Source: Ectothiorhodospiraceae bacterium WFHF3C12
Lineage (GTDB): Bacteria > Pseudomonadota > Gammaproteobacteria > Nitrococcales > Nitrococcaceae
Assembly (NCBI GenBank): GCA_013519935.1
Contig: JACDUA010000012.1
Coordinates: 1-64,000, forward strand
Length of the DNA: 64,000 nt
Direction of reading: 5' to 3'
Shown: positions 28,340 to 38,848 of the stretch, in pieces
Numbering within the stretch: the first letter of the stretch is position 1
How the letters are laid out: every line of letters begins with the position of its first letter
Position numbers and translations under genes: made by a program
Notes under the pieces: model-generated
What the model was told of the DNA's origin: nothing
What the model saw: the letters and a program-made list of their open reading frames with translations, nothing else
The model's database searches: none

Positions 28340-29445
28340 AGACCCCGGTTCCGGATCTGGATTGTCGTGTTGAAGGCATGCCGCAGTCTGCGGTCGGACG
28401 GGTGGGTTACCGCGCCGGATGTGCCTACCGCGGTGCCCGCGAGGTTGTAGGTTCGGCTGTCCGCATTCTGAGCCACGTTATCGTCAGAGCGGATCAGCAG
28501 CCCCATGCGGACCGTCCGCACTTCCTGCCAGTCCGACACGCTCGATGCGTCCTGGTATTCCTCGATCTGGCCGTCGGCGTCGGTATCGAGGCCATACTGC
28601 AGCTGCATGTTTTCGACCCCTCGAATGAGCTCTTCGCGGACGTAGCTGCTGCTGCCGCCCGAATTCTGCAGTCGCTGGCGGTACAGCGCGGTGTCGCTTC
28701 CATCGCCGCTAACGCCGATGTAATAGGCCACCGACTTGAACTGGACCAGTACCGCATCGGAGCCGTAGGTGTAGCCCACAGGGCTGGTGCATGGGTCCGA
28801 GGAATAACCCAGTTCCCGAACGCAATTTCCCGGGCTTACACTGCCGCCGGTGTTGTGCACCACGGTCTCATTGGACGACTGGGTGTTGGTGACCTGGAAT
28901 ACCGAGGCCTGTTGGGTGTCGCAGACCAACACGACGTCACCGTCTTCCAGCGTATTGACATCGTTCAGGAAGAACGCCGCGGAGGAGGCTGCTGGTTGAT
29001 GATTATTCACCTGGAAAGTGCGGTTGCCGCCACCCTGCAGCCAGAATGCATCGGTGTCCGTCACCCGGTCGCCGGCGGAAGTGCCGAAGGACGGGAGGGA
29101 AGCATCGGAGCCCTCGATGCCCACGACGCCCGCGCCACCGAAGCTTGAGGCCGGGCCGCCGCTGGTCGGGTTCAGCACGTTTGCCACTTCCGTGGTTATG
29201 CGGCAGGGCATGAATCCGGCCATGCGGATCTCTCGTGTCAACAGGTCCAGCGTAAAGCGGCCATTCTCCTGCATGCGGGATAGGCTTTCGGTCATCTGGC
29301 TGGTCTGCTTGTTACTCACGTAGACCTGGACGACCCCGGTCATGAGTACGAGTCCCACGACCAGAGCCACCATTAGCTCGACGATGGAGAACCCGCCGTC
29401 GTAGCGTTGGGGGAGGGCGGATCTCAAAGAGCTGCAGCCGCGCAT
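28336..29445 (-). CDS. pilW: Type IV pilus minor pilin PilW
   Basis: 369 residues. The leader MRGCSSLRSALPQRYDGG is cleaved before FSIVELMVALVVGLVLMTGVVQVYV (Glu5 present). NKQTSQMTESLSRMQENGRFTLDLLTREIRMAGFMPC is the PilW family signature. A paired-Cys region (DPCTSP) and GLDTDADGQIEEYQ, an EF-hand-like loop, are in the C-terminal half. It starts 5 bases after pilV and its stop overlaps the pilX start, so the genes are translationally coupled. Confidence 0.92.
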   Translation of the reverse strand: MRGCSSLRSALPQRYDGGFSIVELMVALVVGLVLMTGVVQVYVSNKQTSQMTESLSRMQENGRFTLDLLTREIRMAGFMPCRITTEVANVLNPTSGGPASSFGGAGVVGIEGSDASLPSFGTSAGDRVTDTDAFWLQGGGNRTFQVNNHQPAASSAAFFLNDVNTLEDGDVVLVCDTQQASVFQVTNTQSSNETVVHNTGGSVSPGNCVRELGYSSDPCTSPVGYTYGSDAVLVQFKSVAYYIGVSGDGSDTALYRQRLQNSGGSSSYVREELIRGVENMQLQYGLDTDADGQIEEYQDASSVSDWQEVRTVRMGLLIRSDDNVAQNADSRTYNLAGTAVGTSGAVTHPSDRRLRHAFNTTIQIRNRGL

Positions 29446-29450
29446 CTCGC

Positions 29451-29969
29451 CTAGATCTCCGTGTTGATGCTCAGATCCTGGACGTTGTCATCGCGATCAT
29501 TCCAGCGGATGGTGACGGTGAATTCGTTTCCGTTCCGCTCGATCGCGCCTTGGCCGCCCGGCAACACACCGGTAATGCCGAGGTTCTGGCATTCGGTGTC
29601 GTCGTTCCAGTTGCCCAAGGTGCATTGCCAGGTATTCAGGTCGAAGTCGGCAAGCTGTGCCGGGGTGCAGGTGCTGTTACAGGTCTGGTTGCTGTCCGGT
29701 TCCGTTCCCATAGCCCAGTCGTAGTCCCCGTTGATGGCCGCCTCGCGATTGGCGCGCATGCGATCGATTATGTCGTACGCCATGTACGTTGCCTGAGAGC
29801 GTAGGTAGGCACTCTGATTGAAGCGAAGCCCCTGGGCCTGCATGGCAGCCAGTCCAAGCAGTCCCAGAGAGAGCACCAGCAGGGCCACCAGAACCTCGAT
29901 CAGGGTAAAGCCCGACGCTTGCCGCGCCGGACGGGTCGATAGCAGACGCACCTGTGAAGCCTCCTTCAT
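29451..29969 (-). CDS. pilV: Type IV pilus minor pilin PilV
   Basis: 172 residues. The leader MKEASQVRLLSTRPARQASG precedes FTLIEVLVALLVLSLGLLGLAAMQAQGLRFNQSAYLRSQATYMAYDIIDRMRANR, the PilV family pattern. Four Cys residues (CNSTC, WQC, ECQN) could form two disulfides in the globular domain. The ATG overlaps the fimU stop by 4 bases (ATGA). PilV, PilW, PilX and FimU prime pilus assembly and carry PilY1 to the tip. Confidence 0.92.
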   Translation of the reverse strand: MKEASQVRLLSTRPARQASGFTLIEVLVALLVLSLGLLGLAAMQAQGLRFNQSAYLRSQATYMAYDIIDRMRANREAAINGDYDWAMGTEPDSNQTCNSTCTPAQLADFDLNTWQCTLGNWNDDTECQNLGITGVLPGGQGAIERNGNEFTVTIRWNDRDDNVQDLSINTEI

Positions 29970-30550
29970 GGGCAGGTCATCTCCGCGCCGTTGACGTCTT
30001 CGACGGTGCCGTCACTGTTGCTGTCCTGGCCCATTGCAGGCCGTCCAGTGACGTTGATGTTGATAGACCGTCCCTCCGCCGCACCCCGGGTGTCGCAGAC
30101 GAATAACGAGCCGTCATCAGCTTCCCGGAGAAAGCCGCTGGAAGCGTACTGGATGTGACGGCTCGTATTGCCGGTGTCCGCCGCAGCGCCGTCGAAACTC
30201 GTGAGCCGGATGGTCATGCCTTCGAGCGGGGACTGTACTCGCAGGATGGTTTCGCCGGCATCGCGGACGGCATCACCGTCCGTATCGCGGAATACGAGCC
30301 AGCCATCCTCCCAGGAGGTGGAGTTGCAGTTGCTCTGGTCCGACGATCCGCAGACCGTGATGATCTGCCCGGACTTGATCGCCTCGGAACGTGCCACCGT
30401 AAGCGCTGCGATCACCTCGTTGGTATTCGACGTCAGCCGATTGTCCCGGACCAGATTCATCATGCCGGGAGCACCCAGCGTCAGCACGACCGCCGCTACG
30501 GCGAGCGTGATCATCAGTTCGATCAGCGTGAAGCCAGTGTTCGTCTTCAT
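29966..30550 (-). CDS. fimU: Type IV pilus minor pilin FimU (GspH/FimT family)
   Basis: 194 residues. The short leader MKTNTG is followed by FTLIELMITLAVAAVVLTLGAPGMMNLVRDNRLTSNTNEVIAALTVARSEAIKSG, the GspH/FimT/FimU N-terminal signature. WEDGWLVFRDTDGDAVRDAGETILRV is the conserved Asp-rich turn of this family and could bind calcium. It is the first gene of the minor-pilin operon, as in P. aeruginosa, and overlaps pilV by 4 bases. FimU connects the tip complex to the major pilin. The upstream gap (30551-30732) shows no clear promoter for this strand. Confidence 0.88.
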   Translation of the reverse strand: MKTNTGFTLIELMITLAVAAVVLTLGAPGMMNLVRDNRLTSNTNEVIAALTVARSEAIKSGQIITVCGSSDQSNCNSTSWEDGWLVFRDTDGDAVRDAGETILRVQSPLEGMTIRLTSFDGAAADTGNTSRHIQYASSGFLREADDGSLFVCDTRGAAEGRSININVTGRPAMGQDSNSDGTVEDVNGAEMTCP

Positions 30551-30688
30551 GACCAGAGTAATAGCGTCGCGCGCGGGTGTTTGGCGAGTTCGCGGCGATG
30601 AGAGCGGGGTTTGCGCCGATGAGCGGAATGGTGCTCAGCTGCAGCGTTGGTCTGCGGACCAGGTAGGTCGAATCGTGGTCCGGTAGCG

Positions 30689-30717
30689 TTGTCGTTGCTC
30701 TGGCGGTTAGCTATACT
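30689..30717 (+). promoter_or_regulatory. Promoter of tRNA-Thr
   Basis: A -35 TTGTCG (30689-30694), a 17-bp spacer and -10 TATACT (30712-30717) place the start near 30724, about 9 bases before the mature tRNA-Thr. No other promoter-like pair is visible in this gap. Confidence 0.6.
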
Positions 30718-30732
30718 TCCGCCTCGCAATTG

Positions 30733-30808
<76 letters not shown>

Positions 30809-30825
30809 CCCTTCCCTCAGTTCGC

Positions 30826-31990
<1,165 letters not shown>

Positions 31991-32000
31991 GGTAATGGCC

Positions 32001-32270
32001 TCAGTCCATCAGGTTGCCGCGGAGCAGGTACTTGGCGAGGGCGATGGTCCCGACGAAACCGGTCATGGCGATCAACAGCGCCGCCTCGAAGTACAGCCTG
32101 GAATCGAACCGGATGCTGAGCATCAGCACCAGGGCGATGGTATTGATGTAGAGCGTGTCCAGCGCCAGGACGCGGTCCTCGGGCGCCGGGCCCCGCAGCA
32201 GCCGCCACAGGCTCAGCAGCATGGCCAGCAGGACCGCGGCGATGGCGATGTTCAGAGCGGCGGTCAGCAT
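32001..32270 (-). CDS. mrpF: Mrp-type Na+/H+ antiporter subunit F
   Basis: 89 residues with three hydrophobic helices. RLLRGPAPEDRVLALDTLYINTIALVLMLSIRFDSRLYFEAALLIAMTGFVGTIALAKYLLRG is the MnhF/PhaF signature, including the conserved GP..DR..ALD motif. It overlaps the mrpE stop by 7 bases. Confidence 0.95.
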   Translation of the reverse strand: MLTAALNIAIAAVLLAMLLSLWRLLRGPAPEDRVLALDTLYINTIALVLMLSIRFDSRLYFEAALLIAMTGFVGTIALAKYLLRGNLMD

Positions 32271-32758
32271 TCGAACAGCTCTCCCAGCGGTTGCTCATAA
32301 CGCCGTTTGATACCGGCGATGGCGTCCTCAGGATCCGGACAGTCCAGGGCATGGACGTGAAGCACGCCGGCGTCGGGATCCAGCTGAACCGAAACCGTGC
32401 CCGGTGTCAGTGTGATTATGCTGGCCAGCGCCACGGTGGCGTAGGGGTCGCGAATGTCCAGTGGTATTGCCAGGAACTGCGGGCGCAGTCGGTCGGCCGG
32501 GCGCGTCAGTACGATCCACGCCACCGTGAGATTCGCGACCAGGATATCCCACAGGACCACCGGGACCAGCCGGAGCAGCACCGCCGGCCGGTGCAGGCGC
32601 GGCGCCCGGATCCAGAAACGGGTCGTCAGGGGCGGGATGGCGATGGCCACCAGTAGCCCGAAAACCAGCGCACCCGGGGACAGGGAATTGACCAGCAGAA
32701 GCCAGGTGATGACCAGGAAGGCCGAAAGCAGCGGATGAGGTAACAGGCGACGTAGCAT
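32264..32758 (-). CDS. mrpE: Mrp-type Na+/H+ antiporter subunit E
   Basis: 164 residues. The N-terminal half has two to three membrane segments; the C-terminal half is soluble. VLWDILVANLTVAWIVLTRP and SIITLTPGTVSVQLDPDAGVLHVHALD are conserved in MnhE/PhaE subunits. It lies 9 bases after mrpD. Confidence 0.95.
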   Translation of the reverse strand: MLRRLLPHPLLSAFLVITWLLLVNSLSPGALVFGLLVAIAIPPLTTRFWIRAPRLHRPAVLLRLVPVVLWDILVANLTVAWIVLTRPADRLRPQFLAIPLDIRDPYATVALASIITLTPGTVSVQLDPDAGVLHVHALDCPDPEDAIAGIKRRYEQPLGELFEC

Positions 32759-32767
32759 CTCGGTCCC

Positions 32768-34318
32768 TCAGTGGCCGGTCGGCGTCTCGGACTGATGGAT
32801 GGCGTCGGCCCGTCCTTCGACGCCGTAGTCCACCACGGCATCGATGTAGGACTGGGGCGCGATGAGCGCGGCGGCCGTCGAGCGCGTGTAGTCCTGAACG
32901 GGAGCCGCGAACACGGTCAGTGCGACGATCAGTCCGCCCAGGGTCGCGACCGGCGCCAGCTCGCTGCCCGTAACCCGGGCGCCGGGCGCCGTATTCTGAT
33001 CGACCTTCCAGAACAGGACGCTGCCGGCCCGGCTGAAGGAGACGACCGCCAGCAGGCTGGTTACCAGGATGACGGCCCAGATCCACGCCGCCATGTCATG
33101 GCCGGCGCTCTCGCGCAGAATCATTGCCTTGCCGAGAAAACCGCTCAATGGAGGGACGCCCGCGGCCGCCACGGCCAGGGCCATGAACCACAGTCCCAGT
33201 GTGTTGCCCGAGGCCAGGGCGGGGCCGGGCTCGAGATGGTCATCCGAGCCGTGCCGGCCCCGGCTGATGGGCTCGGCGAGGAGAAACAGTGCCGCGACGG
33301 TAAGCGTACTGTGCACAAGATAGTACAGCGCAGCTGCCACACCCTGTTGGGTGAACATGGCCACGGGGATCAACATGGTGCCCACCGAGGCGATGGTCAT
33401 GTAGGCAACGAGCTGCCTCAGCCGCCGGGACGCCAGAACACCGATCATGCCCACCGCCAGGGTCAGCAGTGCCGCCCCGAGCAGCCAGGGCGCGATGAAC
33501 GCGCCGGCATCGTCGCCGAGCGGCGCAAAACACAGGGTGTAGACACGCAGGATGGCATAGACACCGATCTTGGTCATGATCGCGAACAGCGAGGCCACCG
33601 GCGCGGGTGCCGCGGAATAGGCATCCGGAAGCCAGAACATCACCGGCAACAGGGCCGCCTTGGTGCCGAAGACCACGAGGAACAGCAGCGCGCTGGCCTG
33701 GACGAGGCCACGGTCGGCCGGATCGAGGTTCTCGAGCGCCAGGGCAATGTCCGCCATATTGAGCGTACCGGTGGCCCCGTAGAGCAGCGCCACGGCGACC
33801 AGGAATAGCGCCGAGCCGGTCAGGTTGACGACCACGTACTTGATGCCCGCGCGCATCCTGGGCGCGCCCTGCCCGTGCAGCAGCAGGCCGTAGGAGGCGA
33901 TCAGCAGGATCTCGAAGAAGACGAACAGGTTGAAGATGTCGCCGGTGAGAAAGGCCCCCTGAATGCCCATGAGCTGGAACTGGAACAGGGCATGGAATAC
34001 CCGGCCGGCGGCATCGCCGCGCAGGCTTGCCGCTGTCAGCGCGGTCACCGAGAGGATTGCGGTGAGCAGGACCATCAATGCGCTGAGCTGGTCCAGCACC
34101 AGCACGATGCCGAACGGTGCCGGCCACGATCCCAGCTCGTAGACCAGCGGGCCGGTTTCCACGGCTGACGTCACGGCCCACACCGCGACAACGAGCCCCA
34201 GGACGGCCGCGATCAGCGAAACGCCGCGCTGCAGCGGCAGTGACGCGCGCTGCAGGAGCAGCAACGCGAAGCCGGCGAGGGCGGGGATCAGGATGGGCAG
34301 TACGGGCAAGTGGGTCAT
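32768..34318 (-). CDS. mrpD: Mrp-type Na+/H+ antiporter subunit D
   Basis: 516 residues with about 14 membrane helices. Member of the NuoN/NuoM-type proton-translocating family: TGDIFNLFVFFEILLIASYGLL, FGTKAALLPVMFWLPDAYSAAPAPVASLFAIMTKIGVYAILRV and LVAYMTIASVG contain the helix-5 Glu and helix-7 Lys positions that form the proton path. With MrpA it is thought to provide ion translocation. It overlaps mrpC by 4 bases. Confidence 0.95.
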   Translation of the reverse strand: MTHLPVLPILIPALAGFALLLLQRASLPLQRGVSLIAAVLGLVVAVWAVTSAVETGPLVYELGSWPAPFGIVLVLDQLSALMVLLTAILSVTALTAASLRGDAAGRVFHALFQFQLMGIQGAFLTGDIFNLFVFFEILLIASYGLLLHGQGAPRMRAGIKYVVVNLTGSALFLVAVALLYGATGTLNMADIALALENLDPADRGLVQASALLFLVVFGTKAALLPVMFWLPDAYSAAPAPVASLFAIMTKIGVYAILRVYTLCFAPLGDDAGAFIAPWLLGAALLTLAVGMIGVLASRRLRQLVAYMTIASVGTMLIPVAMFTQQGVAAALYYLVHSTLTVAALFLLAEPISRGRHGSDDHLEPGPALASGNTLGLWFMALAVAAAGVPPLSGFLGKAMILRESAGHDMAAWIWAVILVTSLLAVVSFSRAGSVLFWKVDQNTAPGARVTGSELAPVATLGGLIVALTVFAAPVQDYTRSTAAALIAPQSYIDAVVDYGVEGRADAIHQSETPTGH

Positions 34319-34638
34319 GCGCCGCCGTCCACGTCGTCGCTGCCGGTCTCCGTCCGGGCCTTCACCGCCAGCACCAGCACGAATGCCGTCATGGCGAACC
34401 CGATGACGATGGCGGTCAGTACCAGCGCCTGGGGAAGCGGATCCGTGTACTCACTCACGCCCGCCTGGATGACCGGCGGCTGATTGATGGCGATACGCCC
34501 GCTGCTGACCAGAAAGAGATTCACGGCGTAGGAAAGCAGTGACAGGCCCAGGATCACCGGGAAAGTCCGCCGGCGCAGCATCAGGTAGATGCCCGCCGCG
34601 GTCATGGCCCCGATGCCCGTTGCGATCAGGAACTCCAT
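34315..34638 (-). CDS. mrpC: Mrp-type Na+/H+ antiporter subunit C
   Basis: 107 residues, three helices, NuoK-like. MEFLIATGIGAMTAAGIYLMLRRRTFPVILGLSLLSYAVNLFLVSSGR and DPLPQALVLTAIVIGFAMTAF are the MnhC/PhaC signature. The ATG at 34638 lies inside the end of mrpA (13-base overlap) and the stop overlaps mrpD. The frame stays open upstream into mrpA, but that extension is out of frame with mrpA and is not coding. Confidence 0.95.
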   Translation of the reverse strand: MEFLIATGIGAMTAAGIYLMLRRRTFPVILGLSLLSYAVNLFLVSSGRIAINQPPVIQAGVSEYTDPLPQALVLTAIVIGFAMTAFVLVLAVKARTETGSDDVDGGA

Positions 34639-37412
34639 GAGGACTCCTCTTTGTCGCCGTGGGCGGGTTGCTTGCCCAGGTTGGCGAGCATCAGGACCAC
34701 GGCGCCCACCACGGTGAGGAACACGCCGAGGTCGAAGGCCATGGCGCTGGCGATCTCGAAGTGGCCGAGCACCGGCCAGTCCACGTAGGTGTAGGCGCTT
34801 GTCAGGAACGGTGCGCCGAACAGCCAGCTGACCACGCCCGTGGCGCCCGCGATGAGCAGCCCCCAGCCGATCACGGGAAAGTAGCTGCCCGTGAAGCGCC
34901 GCTCGCTCCAGTGGATACCGCTCGCCATGTATTGCGTGACCAGCGCGACCGTCGCCACCAGGCCGGCGATGAACCCGCCGCCTGGCAGGTTGTGACCCCG
35001 CAGGAAGATGTAGAGCGCCACGGCGACCATCATCGGCAGCATCACGCGACTGCCCACCAGGAGCATGAGCGGGTGATTGGACTCCCTGTGGGCGCTCTCG
35101 GTCGCGCTTGCCCCCTGGGCCAGCAACGCGAATACGCAGGCGGCGGCGATCCCCAGCACGGTGATCTCGCCGAAGGTATCGAAACCGCGGAAGTCCACCA
35201 GTATCACGTTGACGACATTCGAACCGCCGCCGCCCGGCACGCTGTTGACCAGATGGTAGTCGGATATGGTCGTGAACGGCTGGGTCATGACGGCATATGC
35301 CGCCGCGGCCACCCCGCCGCCGCCCAGCACCGCCAGCGCGCCATCGCGCAGGCGCCGCCCCGCGGAAGACTCCCGGGGCGTGTGCTCCGGCAGCAGCCGC
35401 AGGGCCATCAGCAGCAGGATGACCGATACCACTTCCACTGAGAGCTGGGTCAGGGCCAGGTCGGGTGCGCTTATGTAGATGAAGGTCACTGCCGAGAGCA
35501 GACCGGCGACGCCCACGAGTATCAGTGCGATCAGGCGGTTGCGATGCAGCACCACCAGCGCCGTCATGGCGGCGAGCAGCATGGCCCATATCCCAAAGGC
35601 CGCCCAGGGTGCCGGCGTCTGGTGAGCATCCCCGACGCTGTAGCCGCCCGTCCACAGGCCATAGCCGCCAAGGACGATGGCGGCGGTCAGGAGCCATGCC
35701 AGATTGCGCTGGACGCTGCCATTGTCGAAAGCGCGCGTGATCCCGCGCGACAGGGCGACGGCCCCGGCCAGCACGGCCTCGAAGGTGCCTTTGCCGGTGA
35801 TGGCCGGGAAGACCCGCTCATGAAGCGCCTCCGCCCGGTCCCGCCAGAGGTAGAGCAGCAATCCGCCGCCCAGCGCGATGACGCTCATGAACAGGGGCAG
35901 CTTGAAACCGTGCCATAACGCCAGGCTGTAGTAGGGCACCTCGCCGCGCAGCACGCCGGCCATGGCAACGTCCAGTACCGGACCGATGACCAGCGCCGGC
36001 GCGACGCCAACGGCCACGCAGATTCCGATCAGCACTTCCACCGGCACCCGCATGTAGCGCGGCGGCTCATGGGGCTCCTTGGGCAGGCTCTCGCGGCTGT
36101 CGCCGAAGAAAACGTCATGGACGAAACGGATGGAATAGGCCGCGCTCAGCAACCCGCCCAGTGTCGCCACGGCGGGCAGGAGCCAACCCGCCGCGCCGAG
36201 GCGCTCGCTCTCGACCACCACCTCGGCGAAGAACATCTCCTTGCTGATGAAACCGTTAAGGAGCGGCACGCCGGCCATGGAAGCCGCCGCTATGGTCGCC
36301 AGCCACATGGTGTGGGGCATTTTGTGTCGCAGTCCGCCGAGACGGCGGATATCCCGCGTGCCCGCCTCGTGGTCGATGATGCCGGCCGACATGAACAGCG
36401 ACGCCTTGAACGTGGCGTGGTTGATGATATGAAACACGCCCGCGACCGCCCCGGCCGGCGTACCCAGGCCGAACAGCAGGGTGATCAAACCCAGGTGGCT
36501 GATGGTGGAATAGGCGAGCAGCCCCTTGAGATCGTCCTTGAATAGCGCCCCGTAGGCACCGAAGACCAGCGTTGCCAGACCGACGCCGGAGACCAGGAAG
36601 AACCAGAGATCGCTGCCGGCGAGCGCCGGGAACAGGCGCGCCAGGAGAAACACGCCGGCCTTGACCATGGTGGCGGAGTGAAGGTATGCGCTCACCGGCG
36701 TCGGTGCGGCCATGGCGTGGGGCAGCCAGAAATGGAACGGCACCTGGGCGGATTTGGTGAAGGCGCCCAGGAGAATGAGGACCAGCGTCAGCTCATAGAG
36801 CGGGTGTGCGCGGATCAGCTCGCCGCTGTCCAGCACCGTGGTCAGCTCGTAGCTGCCGACGATCTCGCCGAGCAGCAACACCCCGGCCAGCAGGCACAAC
36901 CCGCCGGCGCCCGTTATGGTGAGCGCCATGCGCGCGCCTTGGCGCGCCTCGGCCAGATGCCGCCAGTAGCCGATCAGCAGGAAGGAGCTGATACTGGTCA
37001 GCTCCCAGAAGATCACCATCAGGATCAGGTTGTTGGACAGGACGATGCCAAGCATCGCGCCCATGAACGCCAGCAGCATGGCGTAGAAGCGGCCCATTGG
37101 ATCGGACTCGCTGAGGTAATACCGCGCGTAAAGGATTATGAGCAGGCCGATGCCCAGGATCAGCGCGGCGAACAGCAGGGAGTAGCCGTCCAGGACGAAT
37201 GCGAGCTCCAAGCCCAGTACCGGCAGCCAGGACCAGGCCACGGTAACCGTTTCCCCGCCGAACACCGTTGGGGCGCTGCCGAGGAGCAATGCCAGCGCGA
37301 TGGCCGGGCCCAGGGCGGTTACCCAGGCGCACGCCGTACGGCCGTAATGTACCGCCAACAGCGGCAGAGGGATGCACAGGAACGGCAGCAGGGCTATGAG
37401 CAGCAGCGACAT
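34626..37412 (-). CDS. mrpA: Mrp-type Na+/H+ antiporter, fused subunit A+B
   Basis: 928 residues, about 20 helices. Residues 1-780 are MrpA: a NuoL-like core with NLILMVIFWELTSISSFLLIGYWRH, FTKSAQVPFHFWLPHAMAAPTPVSAYLHSATMVKAG and the MrpA-specific MAAMTALVVL/DLALTQLSVEVVSVILLLMALRLLP part. Residues 780-928 are MrpB-like (SRVMLPMMVAVALYIFLRGHNLPGGGFIAGLVA, HFEIASAMAFDLGVFLTVVGAVVLMLANLG). A+B fusion is the known group 2 (Pha-type) arrangement, so six genes encode all seven subunits. The complex exchanges Na+ (or K+) for H+ across the inner membrane and typically serves pH and salt tolerance. Confidence 0.95.
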   Translation of the reverse strand: MSLLLIALLPFLCIPLPLLAVHYGRTACAWVTALGPAIALALLLGSAPTVFGGETVTVAWSWLPVLGLELAFVLDGYSLLFAALILGIGLLIILYARYYLSESDPMGRFYAMLLAFMGAMLGIVLSNNLILMVIFWELTSISSFLLIGYWRHLAEARQGARMALTITGAGGLCLLAGVLLLGEIVGSYELTTVLDSGELIRAHPLYELTLVLILLGAFTKSAQVPFHFWLPHAMAAPTPVSAYLHSATMVKAGVFLLARLFPALAGSDLWFFLVSGVGLATLVFGAYGALFKDDLKGLLAYSTISHLGLITLLFGLGTPAGAVAGVFHIINHATFKASLFMSAGIIDHEAGTRDIRRLGGLRHKMPHTMWLATIAAASMAGVPLLNGFISKEMFFAEVVVESERLGAAGWLLPAVATLGGLLSAAYSIRFVHDVFFGDSRESLPKEPHEPPRYMRVPVEVLIGICVAVGVAPALVIGPVLDVAMAGVLRGEVPYYSLALWHGFKLPLFMSVIALGGGLLLYLWRDRAEALHERVFPAITGKGTFEAVLAGAVALSRGITRAFDNGSVQRNLAWLLTAAIVLGGYGLWTGGYSVGDAHQTPAPWAAFGIWAMLLAAMTALVVLHRNRLIALILVGVAGLLSAVTFIYISAPDLALTQLSVEVVSVILLLMALRLLPEHTPRESSAGRRLRDGALAVLGGGGVAAAAYAVMTQPFTTISDYHLVNSVPGGGGSNVVNVILVDFRGFDTFGEITVLGIAAACVFALLAQGASATESAHRESNHPLMLLVGSRVMLPMMVAVALYIFLRGHNLPGGGFIAGLVATVALVTQYMASGIHWSERRFTGSYFPVIGWGLLIAGATGVVSWLFGAPFLTSAYTYVDWPVLGHFEIASAMAFDLGVFLTVVGAVVLMLANLGKQPAHGDKEESSWSS

Positions 37413-37798
37413 GGCTCGCGACAGAGATCCTTACCGGCCGATTGATGGCTCGCCGAAGCGCCGCCGACGCGGCCCCCCAACCCAAGCCCGGAACCCGGGA
37501 AACGCCGACGCCCGCGCGTGAACCCCACGGGCCTGCCCGCCGCTTCGCCGGACCAAACGGCTAGGCAGTCTACCAGAGCGGCGGGCGCAGTCCAGACATC
37601 TTGTACAAGACCTGTCACCCCGCGCCGGGGCCCCGTCGCCGCGGGACCGCGCCGCTCATGCCGGGCCGCGCGTGCACCGGCCGGCATGGACGGATAGCGG
37701 GCGTGACCGTATCGGAAGCGCCGTCCCGCGGACGGCCTTCACGAGCCCCCGGTGTTTTGCGCGCCGGGGGGGGCTTCATGCCCCCGCCGGCGCGGCGC
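37413..37798 (-). promoter_or_regulatory. mrp operon upstream region (386 bases without a gene)
   Basis: This gap separates the fba stop from the mrpA start, both on the minus strand, so it should hold the mrp promoter. It is very GC-rich. A 12-base perfect palindrome TCTTGTACAAGA lies at 37599-37610, beside GTGACA on the minus strand, and is the only strong symmetric site. A G/C-rich inverted structure with no T-run lies at about 37758-37796, just beyond fba. No small gene is evident. Confidence 0.35.
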
Positions 37799-38848
37799 TC
37801 AGGCGATGGTGACGTCGTTGTCCAGGTAGACGTCCTGGATGGCGTTGAGCAGGGCCACGCCGTCCTGCATCGGCTTCTGGAACGCCTTGCGCCCGGAAAT
37901 GAGGCCCATGCCGCCGGCGCGCTTGTTGATCACCGCGGTGCGCACCGCCTGCTGCAGGTCGTTCTCGCCGGAACCGCCGCCGGAATTGATCAACCCGGCC
38001 CGGCCCATGTAGCAGTTCGCGACCTGGTAGCGGGTGAGATCGATGGGGTGGTCCGTGGTCAGCTCGTCGTAGACCTTCTTGTGGGTCTTTCCGTAGTCGA
38101 GGGCATTGTAGCCGCCGTTGTTCTCCGCCTGCTTCTGCTTGACGATGTCCGCGTCGATGGTTGCCGCGAGATGATTCGCCTGACCGCTGAGGTCCGCAGA
38201 GACGTGGTAGTCGACGCCGTCCTTCTTGAAATCCGGGTTGCGCAGATAGGCCCAGAGAATGGTGACCATGCCCAGTTCCCGGGCGTGCTGGAAGGCCTCG
38301 CTGATCTCCTGGATCTGCCGGCGTGATTCCGGGGAACCGTAGTAGATGGTGGCCCCCACCGCGGCGGCACCCATGTCGAAGGCCTGGTCGACGGACGTGA
38401 ACAGGGTCTGATCGTAGATGTTCGGGTAGGTCAGCATCTCGTTGTGGTTGAGCTTGACCACGAACGGAATCCGATGGGCGTACTTGCGCGAAACGCTGCT
38501 CAGCACGCCCAGGGTCGAGGCCACCGCATTACAGCCGCCCTCGATGGCCAGGCGGACGATGTTCTCCGGATCGAAGAATTGCGGATTCGGTGCAAAGGAG
38601 GCGCCGGCGGAGTGTTCAACGCCCTGGTCGACGGGCAGGATCGACAGGTAGCCCGTGCCGCCCAGGCGCCCGGAGTCGAAGATGTGCTGGAGGTTGCGCA
38701 GCACGCCCGGTTTGCGGTCCTTGCAGGCGACCACCCGGTCCACGTAGTCCGGCCCGGGCAGATGCAGGCTGTCGCCCGGAATGCCCTGGCAGCGGTAGCC
38801 CAGCAGGTTCTCCGCCTCGTCGCCCAGAATGGCCTGAATATCCGTCAT
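37799..38848 (-). CDS. fbaB: Class I fructose-bisphosphate aldolase (FbaB/DhnA type)
   Basis: 349 residues. It belongs to the archaeal/DhnA-type class I aldolases: [60 protein letters not shown] and [38 protein letters not shown] match the E. coli FbaB family of about 350 residues. It uses a Schiff-base Lys to interconvert fructose-1,6-bisphosphate with triose phosphates in glycolysis or gluconeogenesis. Two ATGs are adjacent (38851, 38848); the second has better spacing from AGGA and is used. The gene stands alone and is divergent from the DUF1631 gene. Confidence 0.93.
   Translation of the reverse strand: MTDIQAILGDEAENLLGYRCQGIPGDSLHLPGPDYVDRVVACKDRKPGVLRNLQHIFDSGRLGGTGYLSILPVDQGVEHSAGASFAPNPQFFDPENIVRLAIEGGCNAVASTLGVLSSVSRKYAHRIPFVVKLNHNEMLTYPNIYDQTLFTSVDQAFDMGAAAVGATIYYGSPESRRQIQEISEAFQHARELGMVTILWAYLRNPDFKKDGVDYHVSADLSGQANHLAATIDADIVKQKQAENNGGYNALDYGKTHKKVYDELTTDHPIDLTRYQVANCYMGRAGLINSGGGSGENDLQQAVRTAVINKRAGGMGLISGRKAFQKPMQDGVALLNAIQDVYLDNDVTIA

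Noticed and set aside
34639-35697. Upstream extension of the mrpC frame (first 353 codons of a 460-codon frame)
   Set aside because: Lies out of frame within mrpA; only the last 107 codons match subunit C.
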